From contig NZ_BNBO01000001.1 of assembly GCF_014655955.1 (NCBI RefSeq), forward strand, positions 208,716-272,715: a stretch of 64,000 nucleotides of DNA, read 5' to 3'. The first letter of the stretch is position 1. Every line of letters starts with the position of its first letter. Below are positions 7,609-15,607 of this stretch, piece after piece. Source of the DNA: Kitasatospora indigofera (GTDB lineage: Bacteria > Actinomycetota > Actinomycetes > Streptomycetales > Streptomycetaceae). The notes under the pieces are model-generated. The model searched no databases, was not told the DNA's origin, and was given only the letters and a program-made list of their open reading frames with translations. The translations under genes were made by a program, and so were the position numbers.

Positions 7609-8099
7609 TCAAGCCGCCTGGGGGTGGGGTTCGGCCGTGAACACGTCGGCCGTGAGGGTGAATTGTCCCCAGGCCGACATCTCCAGAGCGAAGTTCGTCG
7701 ACCGGGCGGTGATCAGCCGCTCGGGTTCGGGGAAGGTCGGATGGAGGTGGTGGACGACCTTGGTGACCTGGTCGAGGTCGCCGGCCGTCCCGTCGAGGAA
7801 GACGCGGACGTCAGCGTCGACCCGTCGACCTTCTCCATGGCGAGGTGGAGCACGTCCTCGTGGACGCCGCGTTCGTAGAGCGTGATGACGTTCGGGTGGT
7901 TGATCCGGGCGGCGGCCACCGCCTCACGTGCGAACCGGGCCGGCAGATCCGTCGCCCCGTCCTCGCCGGTCATCAGGAGCTTGAGGGCCACGGTACGGCG
8001 GAGGTCCCGGTCACGACCGGCCCACACCTCGCCCATTCCGCCGCGCCCGAGCGGGTTGACCAGCTCGTACCGCCCCGCGATCACATCACCGGGCTTCAT
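7609..8099 (-). pseudogene. Ser/Thr kinase N-lobe joined to a pYEATS domain, frameshifted
   Basis: From ATG 8099 the frame encodes the start of a Hanks-type kinase: GRYELVNPLGRGGMGEVWAG glycine loop, VALKLL with the ATP lysine, the RFAREAVAAARINHPNVI helix C and hinge LHLAMEK; it then derails. The next frame downstream encodes DVRVFLDG...VVHHLHPTFPEPER...WGQFTLTADVF, which resembles the prokaryotic YEATS (pYEATS) fold, and stops at 7609. Between them lies a perfect 8-bp tandem duplication at 7815-7830. Removing one copy joins both parts in frame into a 160-residue protein. The kinase catalytic loop, DFG and C-lobe are absent, so the protein was already a remnant or an unusual fusion before the frameshift. 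Confidence 0.7.
7815..7830 (-). repeat. Perfect 8-bp tandem duplication causing a frameshift
   Basis: GGTCGACG occurs twice in a row on the minus strand. One extra copy shifts the frame by +8 (+2), separating the kinase-derived and pYEATS-derived parts of the gene. Confidence 0.85.
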
Positions 8100-8428
8100 G
8101 TCCCACCCCGCTGGTCCGACGCTGCCGTGCCGCAACACCGTACGAGCGATGGCGCCGTGACGGCTGCGGCTCGGCGGGATTGCCCTTGCGCCCGGCAGCC
8201 GGGCCCCGGCCGGGCGCCGCTCGGGTCTCCTGCCACGGGGGGCGTGATCGCCGGGGTGGGGCCGGGCGGCGCCCGGGCATGGGACGGACCTGCCCGCCTC
8301 GCCCTCCGGGCTTCCGGCCCGGGAGCCACGGCCGCCGTCCGCCGCCCGGGTTCGTCGGTCCCCAGGGGCGGGTGCGGTTCCAGCCCTGGGGACCGAAGGC
8401 GCCCTGCCGGCCGGGCGGCCGGCAGGAT
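8100..8428. other. Intergenic, no feature recognised
   Basis: 329 bp of very GC-rich sequence between the broken kinase gene and the next minus-strand gene. No convincing coding frame or hairpin was found. It should contain the former promoter of the kinase-pYEATS gene. Confidence 0.5.
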
Positions 8429-8911
8429 TCAGCGGGCGATCCGCTCCAGGACGGCCAGGACCGCCCCTGGATGCGACTCGGCGGCCGGGACCAGCTGGCG
8501 ACGGGCCAGTTCGTCGGTGCTGTCCGCCGCGCTCCTCCTGACGTAGGCATCCGTCGATTCGAGCGTCAGCAGGCTCTTCCCGCTCGGGCTGAGGAGGGAG
8601 GCGGGACCATCGGGTCCCTCGGGCCGGTCCACGGCCCAGCCGGCCGCCACCAGTCGGCTGACCTCGGCCGGAACCGGTGCGCCCGTTGCCGCCAGGGACG
8701 GGAGCAGCAGAAAGGAGATCTGGTACTCGTCGGCCCCGCCGGGATTCGTGCTGTCCCACTCCTTGATGACGGATCGCCCCGCGACGACCGCACTCCGGTC
8801 CGCAGAGGGGACTTCGGCCAACGGGTCCACGGCCGTGAGGATCACACGAACCGCCAGCAGCGGAATCGCCACCGCCACCAGCACGGCGGGTGTCACCCGG
8901 CGTTTCCTCAC
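8429..8911 (-). CDS. Hypothetical protein with one N-terminal membrane segment
   Basis: 160-residue protein of unknown function. A basic N-terminus (RKRR) is followed by a single hydrophobic segment TPAVLVAVAIPLLAVRVIL, so it is probably membrane-anchored or secreted, with about 130 residues outside. The outer part is mostly polar, with an ELARRQLVPAAESHPGAVLAVLERIAR C-terminal helix. GTG 8911 is supported by a purine-rich GAGGGGAAG upstream. It lies 67 bp downstream of another small membrane-protein gene on the same strand, so the two could be cotranscribed. Confidence 0.65.
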   Translation of the reverse strand: MRKRRVTPAVLVAVAIPLLAVRVILTAVDPLAEVPSADRSAVVAGRSVIKEWDSTNPGGADEYQISFLLLPSLAATGAPVPAEVSRLVAAGWAVDRPEGPDGPASLLSPSGKSLLTLESTDAYVRRSAADSTDELARRQLVPAAESHPGAVLAVLERIAR

Positions 8912-8978
8912 AGCCCACTTCCCCTCTGCGGCGACCTGCACGGTCCACTGTCTGCCGTCACCGGCCTCCGCGGTCCGT

Positions 8979-9428
8979 TCAGGCGGGCAGCCAGGACGGC
9001 CACCAGGGCGGGATGTTGCTGTCCGGGCAGAGCCCGGAGTCACCGTGGTAGCCGTCCGGCGTGCCCAGCAGTGCGAAGCACCCGACGGCCAGCACCGCCA
9101 GGGAGAGCAGTACCAGGGCGGCCGGGACGATCCCCCGCCAGGCGAGGGGCAGCCCGGCCGTCCACCGCCGCGCGACCGCCCACACCGCCACCGCGGCGAC
9201 GAGGAGGAGCAGTTCGATCGCGGGCCACTCGACGAACGAGAACGCGAACCGGTGCTGCGGCTCCCAGGCCGCGTCGCAGTAGGCGCGTGCCGACGCCACC
9301 AGGACGGTCGTCCCGTACCCGGCGGCCAGCCCCCCGACCCCGACTCCGACCCCGGCGAGCCCTCGCAGGAAGGCCGGCCCCCGAACTCCGGTCGCCCGGC
9401 CGTTCCTTGCATCGACAGGAATACTCAT
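8979..9428 (-). CDS. Small membrane protein, about three TM segments
   Basis: 149-residue membrane protein of unknown function. Predicted segments are around GLAGVGVGVGGLAAGYGTTV, AIELLLLVAAVAVWAVA and GIVPAALVLLSLAVLAVGCFALL. The C-terminus PDSNIPPWWPSWLPA is Pro/Trp-rich and resembles the tails of uncharacterised streptomycete membrane proteins. ATG 9428 follows GAAGGGG closely. Upstream partner of the single-TM gene at 8429-8911. Confidence 0.7.
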   Translation of the reverse strand: MSIPVDARNGRATGVRGPAFLRGLAGVGVGVGGLAAGYGTTVLVASARAYCDAAWEPQHRFAFSFVEWPAIELLLLVAAVAVWAVARRWTAGLPLAWRGIVPAALVLLSLAVLAVGCFALLGTPDGYHGDSGLCPDSNIPPWWPSWLPA

Positions 9429-9696
9429 GCCCCTTCGGACGCAGCCGCCACCGCGGCGGTTCGCCCCACGGAGGGTTCCTCGTCGAAGTGCCGCGCATCC
9501 GTCCGCACCCGCGAGGCGAATCCGCGACCGTGCGAGCCGGGCCGTGCGGCCAACTCCCGGGAGAGGGATCGTCGACGAGGAGCCGGCCGCGCCGGTCGCC
9601 GCCCGCACCGCCGGCCCGGCCACCCGGGCCGCCGGACCCTTCGGCGTGCCGGCCCGGGCACGGCCGGGCCGGGCGAGGGGCCGGCCGCCGGGACGC

Positions 9697-10119
9697 TCAG
9701 CCGCGCTGCGAGACGTGGGCGGCGACGATCCGCCACCCGACGTCCGGGAACCGCACCCAGGTCTGCGACTGGCGGCCGACCCCGGTGACACCGGCGCGGC
9801 GGAAGGTCATGCTGGTCACGGCGAAGGCGTCGCCGAAGGTGGTGACCTCGGTCCGCTCCGGGCTGCGGTCGAGTCCGGCCGCCGGGCGGGCCCGGCGGAA
9901 GGCGGCGATCTCCTCCGGCCCGAACAGCTCCTCCCCGGCACCGAACCGGACGGTCCGCGGGCCGTCGTGGAACAGCTCGTCCAGGACGGCGAGGTCGTTC
10001 GAGGTGAGCGCCCGTTCGTAGCGGACGAAGGCCGCCCGGACCTCGGCGAGCGCGGTGGGGTCGTCGACGCTCCGGTCCGGTGCCGCGCTGGCCGGCCCGG
10101 TGCCGGGGGCCGCCGTCAC
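9697..10119 (-). CDS. AtzH/HpxZ-like (DUF3225) protein, SnoaL fold
   Basis: 140-residue protein of the DUF3225/NTF2-like superfamily. Relatives are HpxZ of oxalurate catabolism and AtzH, the 1,3-dicarboxyurea amidohydrolase of cyanuric-acid degradation. Visible features are VRAAFVRYERALTSNDLAVLDELFH, GAGEELFGPEEIAAFRRARP, the VTTFGDAFAVTSMTFRR core strand and GRQSQTWVRFPDVGWRIVAAHVS, all characteristic of the family. It overlaps the DUF1097 gene by four bases (ATGA) and ends a three-gene minus-strand operon headed by an AtzC/CodA-type amidohydrolase. That context supports a role in hydrolysing small ureides or carboxyureas. Confidence 0.85.
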   Translation of the reverse strand: MTAAPGTGPASAAPDRSVDDPTALAEVRAAFVRYERALTSNDLAVLDELFHDGPRTVRFGAGEELFGPEEIAAFRRARPAAGLDRSPERTEVTTFGDAFAVTSMTFRRAGVTGVGRQSQTWVRFPDVGWRIVAAHVSQRG

Positions 10120-10670
10120 CGGGCGGCCGGGCTGAGCGGGGCGTCGTCCGCGGCGGCGGTGCGGACGTCGGGCACCGGGAAGGTCAGCCGGCCCGCGAGG
10201 TGGGCGAAGACCGGGCCGAGCGCGTTCATCGCCACCACGGACAACCAGGCCGCCCAGGGGTTGCCGGGTGCGAATCCGAAGCCGCCGAAGAACGTCGCGA
10301 AGTACGAGGCGAAGCCGAGGAACATGCCCGGGACGAGCGAGAACAGCCGTAGCCGACCGGCGTACATCAGGGCCGTGTTGACGACCAGGATGACGCCGGC
10401 GAGCACGGTGTCCTGGGCCGCCCGCCCCGGGCCGAGGCCGTCGCCGATCCGCTGCGTCACCAGGACGATCAGCAGGGCGAAGAACGACCCGGCGGGCATG
10501 GCCGCCCAGAGCCGCCGGGCCACCGGCAGGCTCGGGCCGCCGGCCAGGAAGGTGCCCGCCCAGGAGATGAAGATCGCCCAGGGCGGCAGGTTCAGAGCGG
10601 TGCCGCCGATGAAGGCGGTGGAGGCGGCCAGGACGGAGGCCGCGATCTCGTGGGGGATCCGTTCGCGCAT
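10116..10670 (-). CDS. DUF1097 family inner-membrane protein
   Basis: 184-residue membrane protein of the DUF1097 (YcdZ-like) family with about five hydrophobic segments: IAASVLAASTAFIGGTAL, WAIFISWAGTFLAGG, FFALLIVLVTQ, DTVLAGVILVVNTALMYAG and LVPGMFLGFASYFATFFGGFGF. The FLGFASYFATF and NPWAAWLSV sequences are family-like. ATG 10670 has AGGAG six bases upstream. It lies 71 bp after the amidohydrolase and overlaps the AtzH-like gene, so it belongs to the same transcript. Its biochemical role is unknown; uptake or export of a pathway intermediate is possible but not shown. Confidence 0.82.
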   Translation of the reverse strand: MRERIPHEIAASVLAASTAFIGGTALNLPPWAIFISWAGTFLAGGPSLPVARRLWAAMPAGSFFALLIVLVTQRIGDGLGPGRAAQDTVLAGVILVVNTALMYAGRLRLFSLVPGMFLGFASYFATFFGGFGFAPGNPWAAWLSVVAMNALGPVFAHLAGRLTFPVPDVRTAAADDAPLSPAAR

Positions 10671-10741
10671 GGGGGACTCCTGGTGCGGGGGAAGGAAGGA
10701 GTGCGGAAGGGGCGGTGGGGGCGGGGCCGGCGGACGCGGGG

Positions 10742-12076
10742 TCAGGACGTCCGGAACAGCAGGTCGGTGCTGCGGGTCGACCGGGCGACGATCCGGCCGC
10801 CCTTGATCACGGCGGTGCGGGCCGGCCGGTCCAGCAGCACGTCGCGCACGTTGTGCGTGTCCAGCACCACGAGGTCCGCCGCGGCTCCGGGCCGCAGGCC
10901 GTACCGGTCGGCGATCCCGACCACCCGGGCCGCCCCGGTGGTCGCCATGGCGAGGACCCGCGCCAGGTCCTCCGGGCCGGACAGGTGGCCGGTCTGGGCG
11001 AGGAACAGCCCGACCTCCAGCAGGTCGGCGTTCCCGTACGGGGTGAAGGCGTTGCGCACGTTGTTGGACGAGTACGCGCAGGTGACCCCGGCCGCCCACA
11101 GCTCCCGGACGGGGGCGACGCCGCGCCGGGGGTTCACGGTGTCGGCCCGGCCGTTGAGGTGCATGTCGGTGGCCGGCAGCGGGACGACCGCCACCCCGGC
11201 GGCGGCCAGCGCGGCCAGGACCTTCCCCCGTTCGGCGGCCGGGCGGCCGGCCAGCGAGGTCATGTGGCCGAGCGCCACCCGGCCCCCCAGGCCGCGCTCC
11301 GTGACGGCCTCCGCGATGTACCCGGCCATGGCGAACCGCGGGTCGGCGGCGTCGTCGGCGAAGTCGGCGTGCAGGTCGGCCGGGACACCGAACTCGACGG
11401 CGAGGTCCAGCACGAGGTCCACCTGGCGCCGGCAGTCCGTCAGGCCGTCCTCGTTGTAGGTGCAGCCGCCGATCACGTCGGCGCCCCGGCGGAGCGCCTC
11501 GCGCAGCAGGTCGAGCGTCCCCTCGGCCCGCAGCACGCCCTCCTGCGGGAAGGCGACCACCTGGAGGTCGACCACGCCCCGGTACTCCTCACGCAGCTCC
11601 AGCATCACGTCGAGGGCGAGCAGCCCCACGATCGGGTCGACGTCGGGGTGGGCGCGCACGAGGGTGGTGCCGTTCGCCACCGCGTCGTCGAGTACGGCCC
11701 GCGCGCGGTCCCGGACGTCCTTCGCGGTGAACGCGCGCTTCAGCGTCCCGGTCACCGCGATGGCGCCGGCCAGGGTGCCGTCCGGGTTGGGCCGCTCGCG
11801 GTCCAGCAGGGCCTTGTCCAGGTGCAGGTGGGACTCGATGAGGCCGGGGATCACGACCCGTCCCGCGCAGTCGAGCCGTTCGGCACGGCCGAGCCGTTCG
11901 GCGTCCGGTCCGGCACCGGCCGGCGGGGGACCGGATGCTGCCGGACCAGGCGGCCCCGGCGGGCGGGTGCCGATCGAGCGGATCAGGCCGCCGCCGAGGT
12001 GGATGTCGACCAGCTCCGCGCCGTCGGCCAGACGGGCGTTGAGCAGCACGAGGTCGGGCGGTGGGCTTGCGTGCAT
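10742..12076 (-). CDS. Amidohydrolase, cytosine deaminase/AtzC-like
   Basis: 444-residue metal-dependent amidohydrolase of the CodA/AtzC branch, hydrolysing exocyclic amino or cyclic amide bonds of nitrogen heterocycles. Metal and catalytic motifs: PGLIESHLHLDK (HxH), a HADFADD His/Asp segment, VALGHMTSL (His) and SSNNVRNAFTPYGNAD. In CodA and AtzC the residue in the last segment is a catalytic Asp; here SNN gives Asn, a change I recall in some uncharacterised cytosine-deaminase-like proteins. The N-terminal and C-terminal beta-sandwich segments (LVLLNARLAD, AVIKGGRIVA) are present. A TTGTATACAA palindrome lies 86 bp upstream of ATG 12076, shared with the rest of the regulon. Confidence 0.9.
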   Translation of the reverse strand: MHASPPPDLVLLNARLADGAELVDIHLGGGLIRSIGTRPPGPPGPAASGPPPAGAGPDAERLGRAERLDCAGRVVIPGLIESHLHLDKALLDRERPNPDGTLAGAIAVTGTLKRAFTAKDVRDRARAVLDDAVANGTTLVRAHPDVDPIVGLLALDVMLELREEYRGVVDLQVVAFPQEGVLRAEGTLDLLREALRRGADVIGGCTYNEDGLTDCRRQVDLVLDLAVEFGVPADLHADFADDAADPRFAMAGYIAEAVTERGLGGRVALGHMTSLAGRPAAERGKVLAALAAAGVAVVPLPATDMHLNGRADTVNPRRGVAPVRELWAAGVTCAYSSNNVRNAFTPYGNADLLEVGLFLAQTGHLSGPEDLARVLAMATTGAARVVGIADRYGLRPGAAADLVVLDTHNVRDVLLDRPARTAVIKGGRIVARSTRSTDLLFRTS

Positions 12077-12161
12077 ACAGGCGTCCCTTCGGGGCGGCCC
12101 GGCCTCCGTGAGAGTGCTCCCGGAGGCGGTGGGTGAACAATGCCGAGAAGCTGTCCACCGG

Positions 12162-12171
12162 TTGTATACAA
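12162..12171. promoter_or_regulatory. GntR operator candidate 1 (TTGTATACAA)
   Basis: Perfect 10-bp palindrome upstream of the amidohydrolase operon. It matches the spacing and sequence style of FCD-subfamily GntR operators and recurs, with one mismatch each, at 13012-13021 and 16746-16755 in front of the other transcription units of the cluster. Confidence 0.75.
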
Positions 12172-12214
12172 GCCCTTTGTTGCGGGGGATCGCCGGTCGC
12201 GCAACGCCGCTGTT

Positions 12215-12271
12215 TCCGGCGTGGGCCGGATCCAGGTGCCCTCCTCCGGCGTGGGCCGGATCCAGGTGCCC
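12215..12271. repeat. 27-bp direct repeat, 30-bp period
   Basis: Two identical 27-bp copies (12215-12241 and 12245-12271) beginning TCCGGCGTGGGCCGGATCCA lie in the 246-bp spacer between amidohydrolase and gntR. Not a hairpin; likely slippage. Confidence 0.85.
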
Positions 12272-12322
12272 GGCTCCGGCTCCGGCCCCCGCCGGGAGGG
12301 CGGCCCGTCCCCGCCGGTGCGC

Positions 12323-13000
12323 CTACCCGCCCTCCGGCTCCGGCCGGCGCCGCCGGTACGCCGACTGGGCGAGCGCGATGTGACGGGCCACCAGCTCACG
12401 GGCCCGGTCCTGGTCGCCCTCGTCGATCGCGGACACGATCTCGGCGTGCTCCCGCCAGGAGTCCGTGGCCCGGCGCGGCAGTTCGGCCGCGTACACCCAG
12501 GCGATCTTGTCGCTGAGCTGGGTGACCAGCTGGCTGAGCGTGCGGCTCCCGGAGGCGGCGGCGATCACCTCGTGCAGCCGGCTGTTCAGCCGGGAGAGCT
12601 CCTCCAGCCGCCCGTCCTCCGCGGCCTCCATGCCCAGCGAGACCAGTTCCTTCATCCGCCCGACCTGCTCCGCCGTCCGCCGCAGGGCGGCCCGTCCGGC
12701 CCCCAGTGGCTCCAGCAGGGCCCGGACCTCCAGCAGGTCCTCGGCCTCGTCGTCGCTCAACTCCACGACGGCGATGCCCGCGTAGGGCCGGCTCACCAGG
12801 AAGCCCTCGGCCTCCAGTGAGCGCAGCGCCTCGCGGACCGGCACCCGGGAGACCCCGTACCGCGCCGCCATGGTCTCCTCGGTCAGCCGCTGGCCGGGGC
12901 GGTGGACGCCCCGGATCAGGTCCTCGCGGATCGCCCGGACGACCGCCTGCGGCGAGACCCGCCCGCGGCCGGCGGACGGCCGCGCACCTTCGTCTTCCAT
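12323..13000 (-). CDS. GntR family (FCD/FadR subfamily) transcriptional regulator
   Basis: 225-residue regulator with an N-terminal winged helix (VVRAIREDLIRG, GQRLTEETMAARYGVSRVPVREALRSLEAEGFL) and a C-terminal all-helical FCD ligand domain (ELSDDEAEDLLEVRALLEP, SRLNSRLHEVIAAASGS, DSWREHAEIVSAIDEGD...RHIALA). The FCD His/Asp residues suggest metal-assisted binding of a small carboxylate. It is divergent from the acetamidase gene, with a palindrome (13011-13022) 11 bp before its ATG. That arrangement points to autoregulation and control of both flanking operons, probably repression relieved by a pathway intermediate. Confidence 0.92.
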   Translation of the reverse strand: MEDEGARPSAGRGRVSPQAVVRAIREDLIRGVHRPGQRLTEETMAARYGVSRVPVREALRSLEAEGFLVSRPYAGIAVVELSDDEAEDLLEVRALLEPLGAGRAALRRTAEQVGRMKELVSLGMEAAEDGRLEELSRLNSRLHEVIAAASGSRTLSQLVTQLSDKIAWVYAAELPRRATDSWREHAEIVSAIDEGDQDRARELVARHIALAQSAYRRRRPEPEGG

Positions 13001-13010
13001 GGAAACCTCG

Positions 13011-13022
13011 ATTGGATACAAT
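13011..13022. promoter_or_regulatory. GntR operator candidate 2 (ATTGGATACAAT)
   Basis: 12-bp near-perfect palindrome (one mismatch from ATTGTATACAAT) in the 49-bp divergent spacer between gntR and the acetamidase gene. Binding here would occlude both starts. Confidence 0.75.
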
Positions 13023-13049
13023 CGCCGCTCCTTCGGCGAAAGAGCTCGC

Positions 13050-14174
13050 GTGGCGAACGTACTACAACCCGGTACCGGCCCGATCAACGGCGACGCGTAC
13101 CTCCCCTCGACCCCCGACACCGTCTCCTGGGGACTGCTGCCGACCGCGGCCGACCGCCCCGTCCTCACCGTCGACCCCGGTTCGACGGTCTGCTTCGACA
13201 CCGTCAGCCACGAGGGCCTGCTGGCCGATCAGGGCGGCGACCCGGCGGCCTTCTTCGGGGCCGCCGGCATCGCCCCCGGCCTGCTGCTCGCGGACGCCCG
13301 CGACATCGGCGCCGCCCTCACCCACCGCCCCGACCGGACCGGGCCGCACATCGTCACCGGCCCCGTCGCCGTCCGCGGCGCACGCCCCGGCGACGTGCTG
13401 GAGGTCCAGGTGCTCGGCCTGCTGCGCCGCGCGCCCTACGGCGTGATCAGCAACCGGCACGGGCGTGGCGCGCTGGCGGGCGAGTTCCCGATACCCCCGC
13501 ACGGCTGGCCCGACGGTCAGCCGGTGCCCACGGTCAGCCTGGTGGCCCGGGTCGACGACGAAGGCCGCGGCCTGCTGCCCACCGGCGACGGCAGGGCGGT
13601 GCGCTTCCCGCTCGCCCCCTTCCTCGGCATCATGGGCGTGGCCACCGCCGGCGACCGCCCGCACGACTCCGTCCCGCCCGGCCCGCACGGCGGCAACCTC
13701 GACATCCGGATGCTCACCGAGGGCGCCCGGCTGTACCTGCCCGTCCAGGCGGACGGCGCGCTGTTCTACACCGGCGACCCGCACTTCGCCCAGGGGGACG
13801 GCGAGGTCTCGCTGACCGCCTTCGAGGCGCCGCTGCGCGCGACCCTGCGGCTCACCCTCCACCGCGATCCGGCCGTCCGCCGGCTCGCCGCCGAACTCGC
13901 CCTGCCCTACGCCGAGACCGCCGACGCCCACCTGCTGCTCGGGCTGGACCCGGACCTCGACACGGCCGTCCGGCAGGCCACCCGCAACGCCGTGACCTTC
14001 CTCCGGGCCCGCCACGGGCTGCCGCCGGCGGTCGCCCTCGCCTACCTCAGCGCGGCCTGCGACGTCCGGATCTCCCAGGTCGTGGACCGGGTCAAGGGCG
14101 CCCACTTCGTCCTCCCGAAGGCGGATCTCGCCGATCTCGGGCCGGGCCCCGCCGCCGACGGGGAGGCGTCATGA
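13050..14174 (+). CDS. Acetamidase/formamidase family protein
   Basis: 374-residue member of the FmdA/AmdA (acetamidase/formamidase) family, zinc-dependent enzymes that release ammonia from small amides. Recognisable segments: TVSHEGL, TGPVAVRGARPGDVLEV, FLGIMGVATAGDRPHDSVPPGPHGGNLD and LYLPVQADGALFYTGDPHFAQGDGEVS, all hallmarks of the fold with metal-binding His/Asp/Glu. GTG 13050 is the first plausible start after the operator; the ribosome-binding site (GAAAGAG) is weak. First gene of a plus-strand operon; its stop overlaps the next amidase start (ATGA). Confidence 0.92.
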   Translation: MANVLQPGTGPINGDAYLPSTPDTVSWGLLPTAADRPVLTVDPGSTVCFDTVSHEGLLADQGGDPAAFFGAAGIAPGLLLADARDIGAALTHRPDRTGPHIVTGPVAVRGARPGDVLEVQVLGLLRRAPYGVISNRHGRGALAGEFPIPPHGWPDGQPVPTVSLVARVDDEGRGLLPTGDGRAVRFPLAPFLGIMGVATAGDRPHDSVPPGPHGGNLDIRMLTEGARLYLPVQADGALFYTGDPHFAQGDGEVSLTAFEAPLRATLRLTLHRDPAVRRLAAELALPYAETADAHLLLGLDPDLDTAVRQATRNAVTFLRARHGLPPAVALAYLSAACDVRISQVVDRVKGAHFVLPKADLADLGPGPAADGEAS

Positions 14175-15607
14175 CGGCCGCCCGTCCCGGCCCCTTCGTG
14201 GCCTGGCTGCCCCAGCCGCCGGCCGGGCCGGCCCCCGCCCACCACCGGCCGGGTCACGGGGCGGGCCCGCTGGCGGGCGTCCGGCTGGCCGTCAAGGACG
14301 TGATCGACGTCGCCGGTCTGCCCACCGGCGCCGGCCACCCCCGCTGGGCGGCCACCCACCCGGCTGCCGTGCGCGACGCCGAGGCCGTGTCCCGGCTGCG
14401 CGCCGCCGGGGCCCTGGTCGTCGGCAAGACCCACACCGACGAACTGGCGTACAGCCTCGGCGGTACCAGCGCCCACTACGGCGCCGTGCCCAATCCCGCC
14501 GCGCCCGGCCGGGTCAGCGGCGGCTCCTCCAGCGGCACCGCCGCCGCGGTCGCCGCGGGCACCGCCGACCTCGGACTCGGGACGGACACCGCGGGCTCGA
14601 TCCGGGTGCCCGCCTCCTACTGCGGCCTGTACGGATTCCGGCCCTCGCACCGGCGGGCGCCGCGCGCGGGGATCGTCCCGCTGGCACCCTCCTTCGACGT
14701 GCCGGGGTTGCTGGCGCGCGAACCGGCGGTGCTGGACGCCGGCCTGCGGGCGCTGCTCGGCGCCGCCGGCGGCCCCGATGCCCGGGGCGGCACCGGGGAC
14801 GACGCGCCGGCGGGGAGCCGGCCGGTGCGGCGACTGCTCGTCCCGGACGACCTGTGGTCGCACGCCGGGCCGTCCGTCACCCGGGCGCTCGGCCGTGCGG
14901 TGGCCACGCTCACCGGGCTCGCCCCCGTCGACCGCAGGTCGTTCCGGGCGCCGGACGCACCCGGCTGGGCGCACACCCGGGAGGCGTTCGCCACCGTGCA
15001 GGCGGCCGAGGCCTGGGCGGCGCACGGCGACTGGATCACCGAACACCGCCCGGAGTTCGGGCCGGGCGTGGGTGCCCGGTTCGCCGCGGCCCGCGCGGTG
15101 ACGGCGGAGCGTGCGGCCCTGGCCAGGACGGAGCTGGCGGCCGGGCTCGCGCCGCTCCTGGACCTCCTCCACGGCGGCGACCTGCTGGTGCTCCCGGCCG
15201 CGCCGGGCCCCGCACCCCTGCTGACGGGGCCGGAGCGCCCGTCGGAGGTACCGGCGGGCCGCCGGGCGGCGCCGGCTCCCGCCGCCTCGGACCGCAGGGC
15301 CGCCACCGTGCTGCTGACCTGCCTGGCCTCGGCCGCGGGGGCGCCCGCCCTCTGCATCCCGGCCGCCCTGCTGGACGGCGCCCCGCTCGGGCTCTGCCTG
15401 GTGGCGGCCCCGGGTGCCGACGAGCAACTGCTCGACCTGCTGGCCGGGCTCGCGCCGGCCCTCACCCGAGGACGGCCGGCCGGCCCCGGCTCGTCCGCCC
15501 CGGTCCCTCCGGTCGCCCCGACCCCTCCGTCCTCCCCGACCCCTCCGTCCACCGGAGGGGGAGCGTCCGCCGGGGCCGGCCCCACCGCTGCGAAAGGCCA
15601 CCGATGA
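14171..15607 (+). CDS. Amidase signature family hydrolase (AtzE/GatA-like)
   Basis: 478-residue amidase signature enzyme with the Ser-cisSer-Lys triad: Lys in RLAVKDVIDVAG, the SGGSSSGTAAAVAAG loop and GTDTAGSIRVPAS. Its domain is shorter than GatA and closest in style to AtzE/allophanate-hydrolase amidase domains, which act on biuret- or urea-type amides. The C-terminal ~45 residues are a low-complexity Pro/Ser/Gly tail. It is coupled to the acetamidase (ATGA at 14171) and to the transporter (ATGA at 15604). The substrate is inferred only from context: a small amide or carboxyurea. Confidence 0.9.
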   Translation: MTAARPGPFVAWLPQPPAGPAPAHHRPGHGAGPLAGVRLAVKDVIDVAGLPTGAGHPRWAATHPAAVRDAEAVSRLRAAGALVVGKTHTDELAYSLGGTSAHYGAVPNPAAPGRVSGGSSSGTAAAVAAGTADLGLGTDTAGSIRVPASYCGLYGFRPSHRRAPRAGIVPLAPSFDVPGLLAREPAVLDAGLRALLGAAGGPDARGGTGDDAPAGSRPVRRLLVPDDLWSHAGPSVTRALGRAVATLTGLAPVDRRSFRAPDAPGWAHTREAFATVQAAEAWAAHGDWITEHRPEFGPGVGARFAAARAVTAERAALARTELAAGLAPLLDLLHGGDLLVLPAAPGPAPLLTGPERPSEVPAGRRAAPAPAASDRRAATVLLTCLASAAGAPALCIPAALLDGAPLGLCLVAAPGADEQLLDLLAGLAPALTRGRPAGPGSSAPVPPVAPTPPSSPTPPSTGGGASAGAGPTAAKGHR

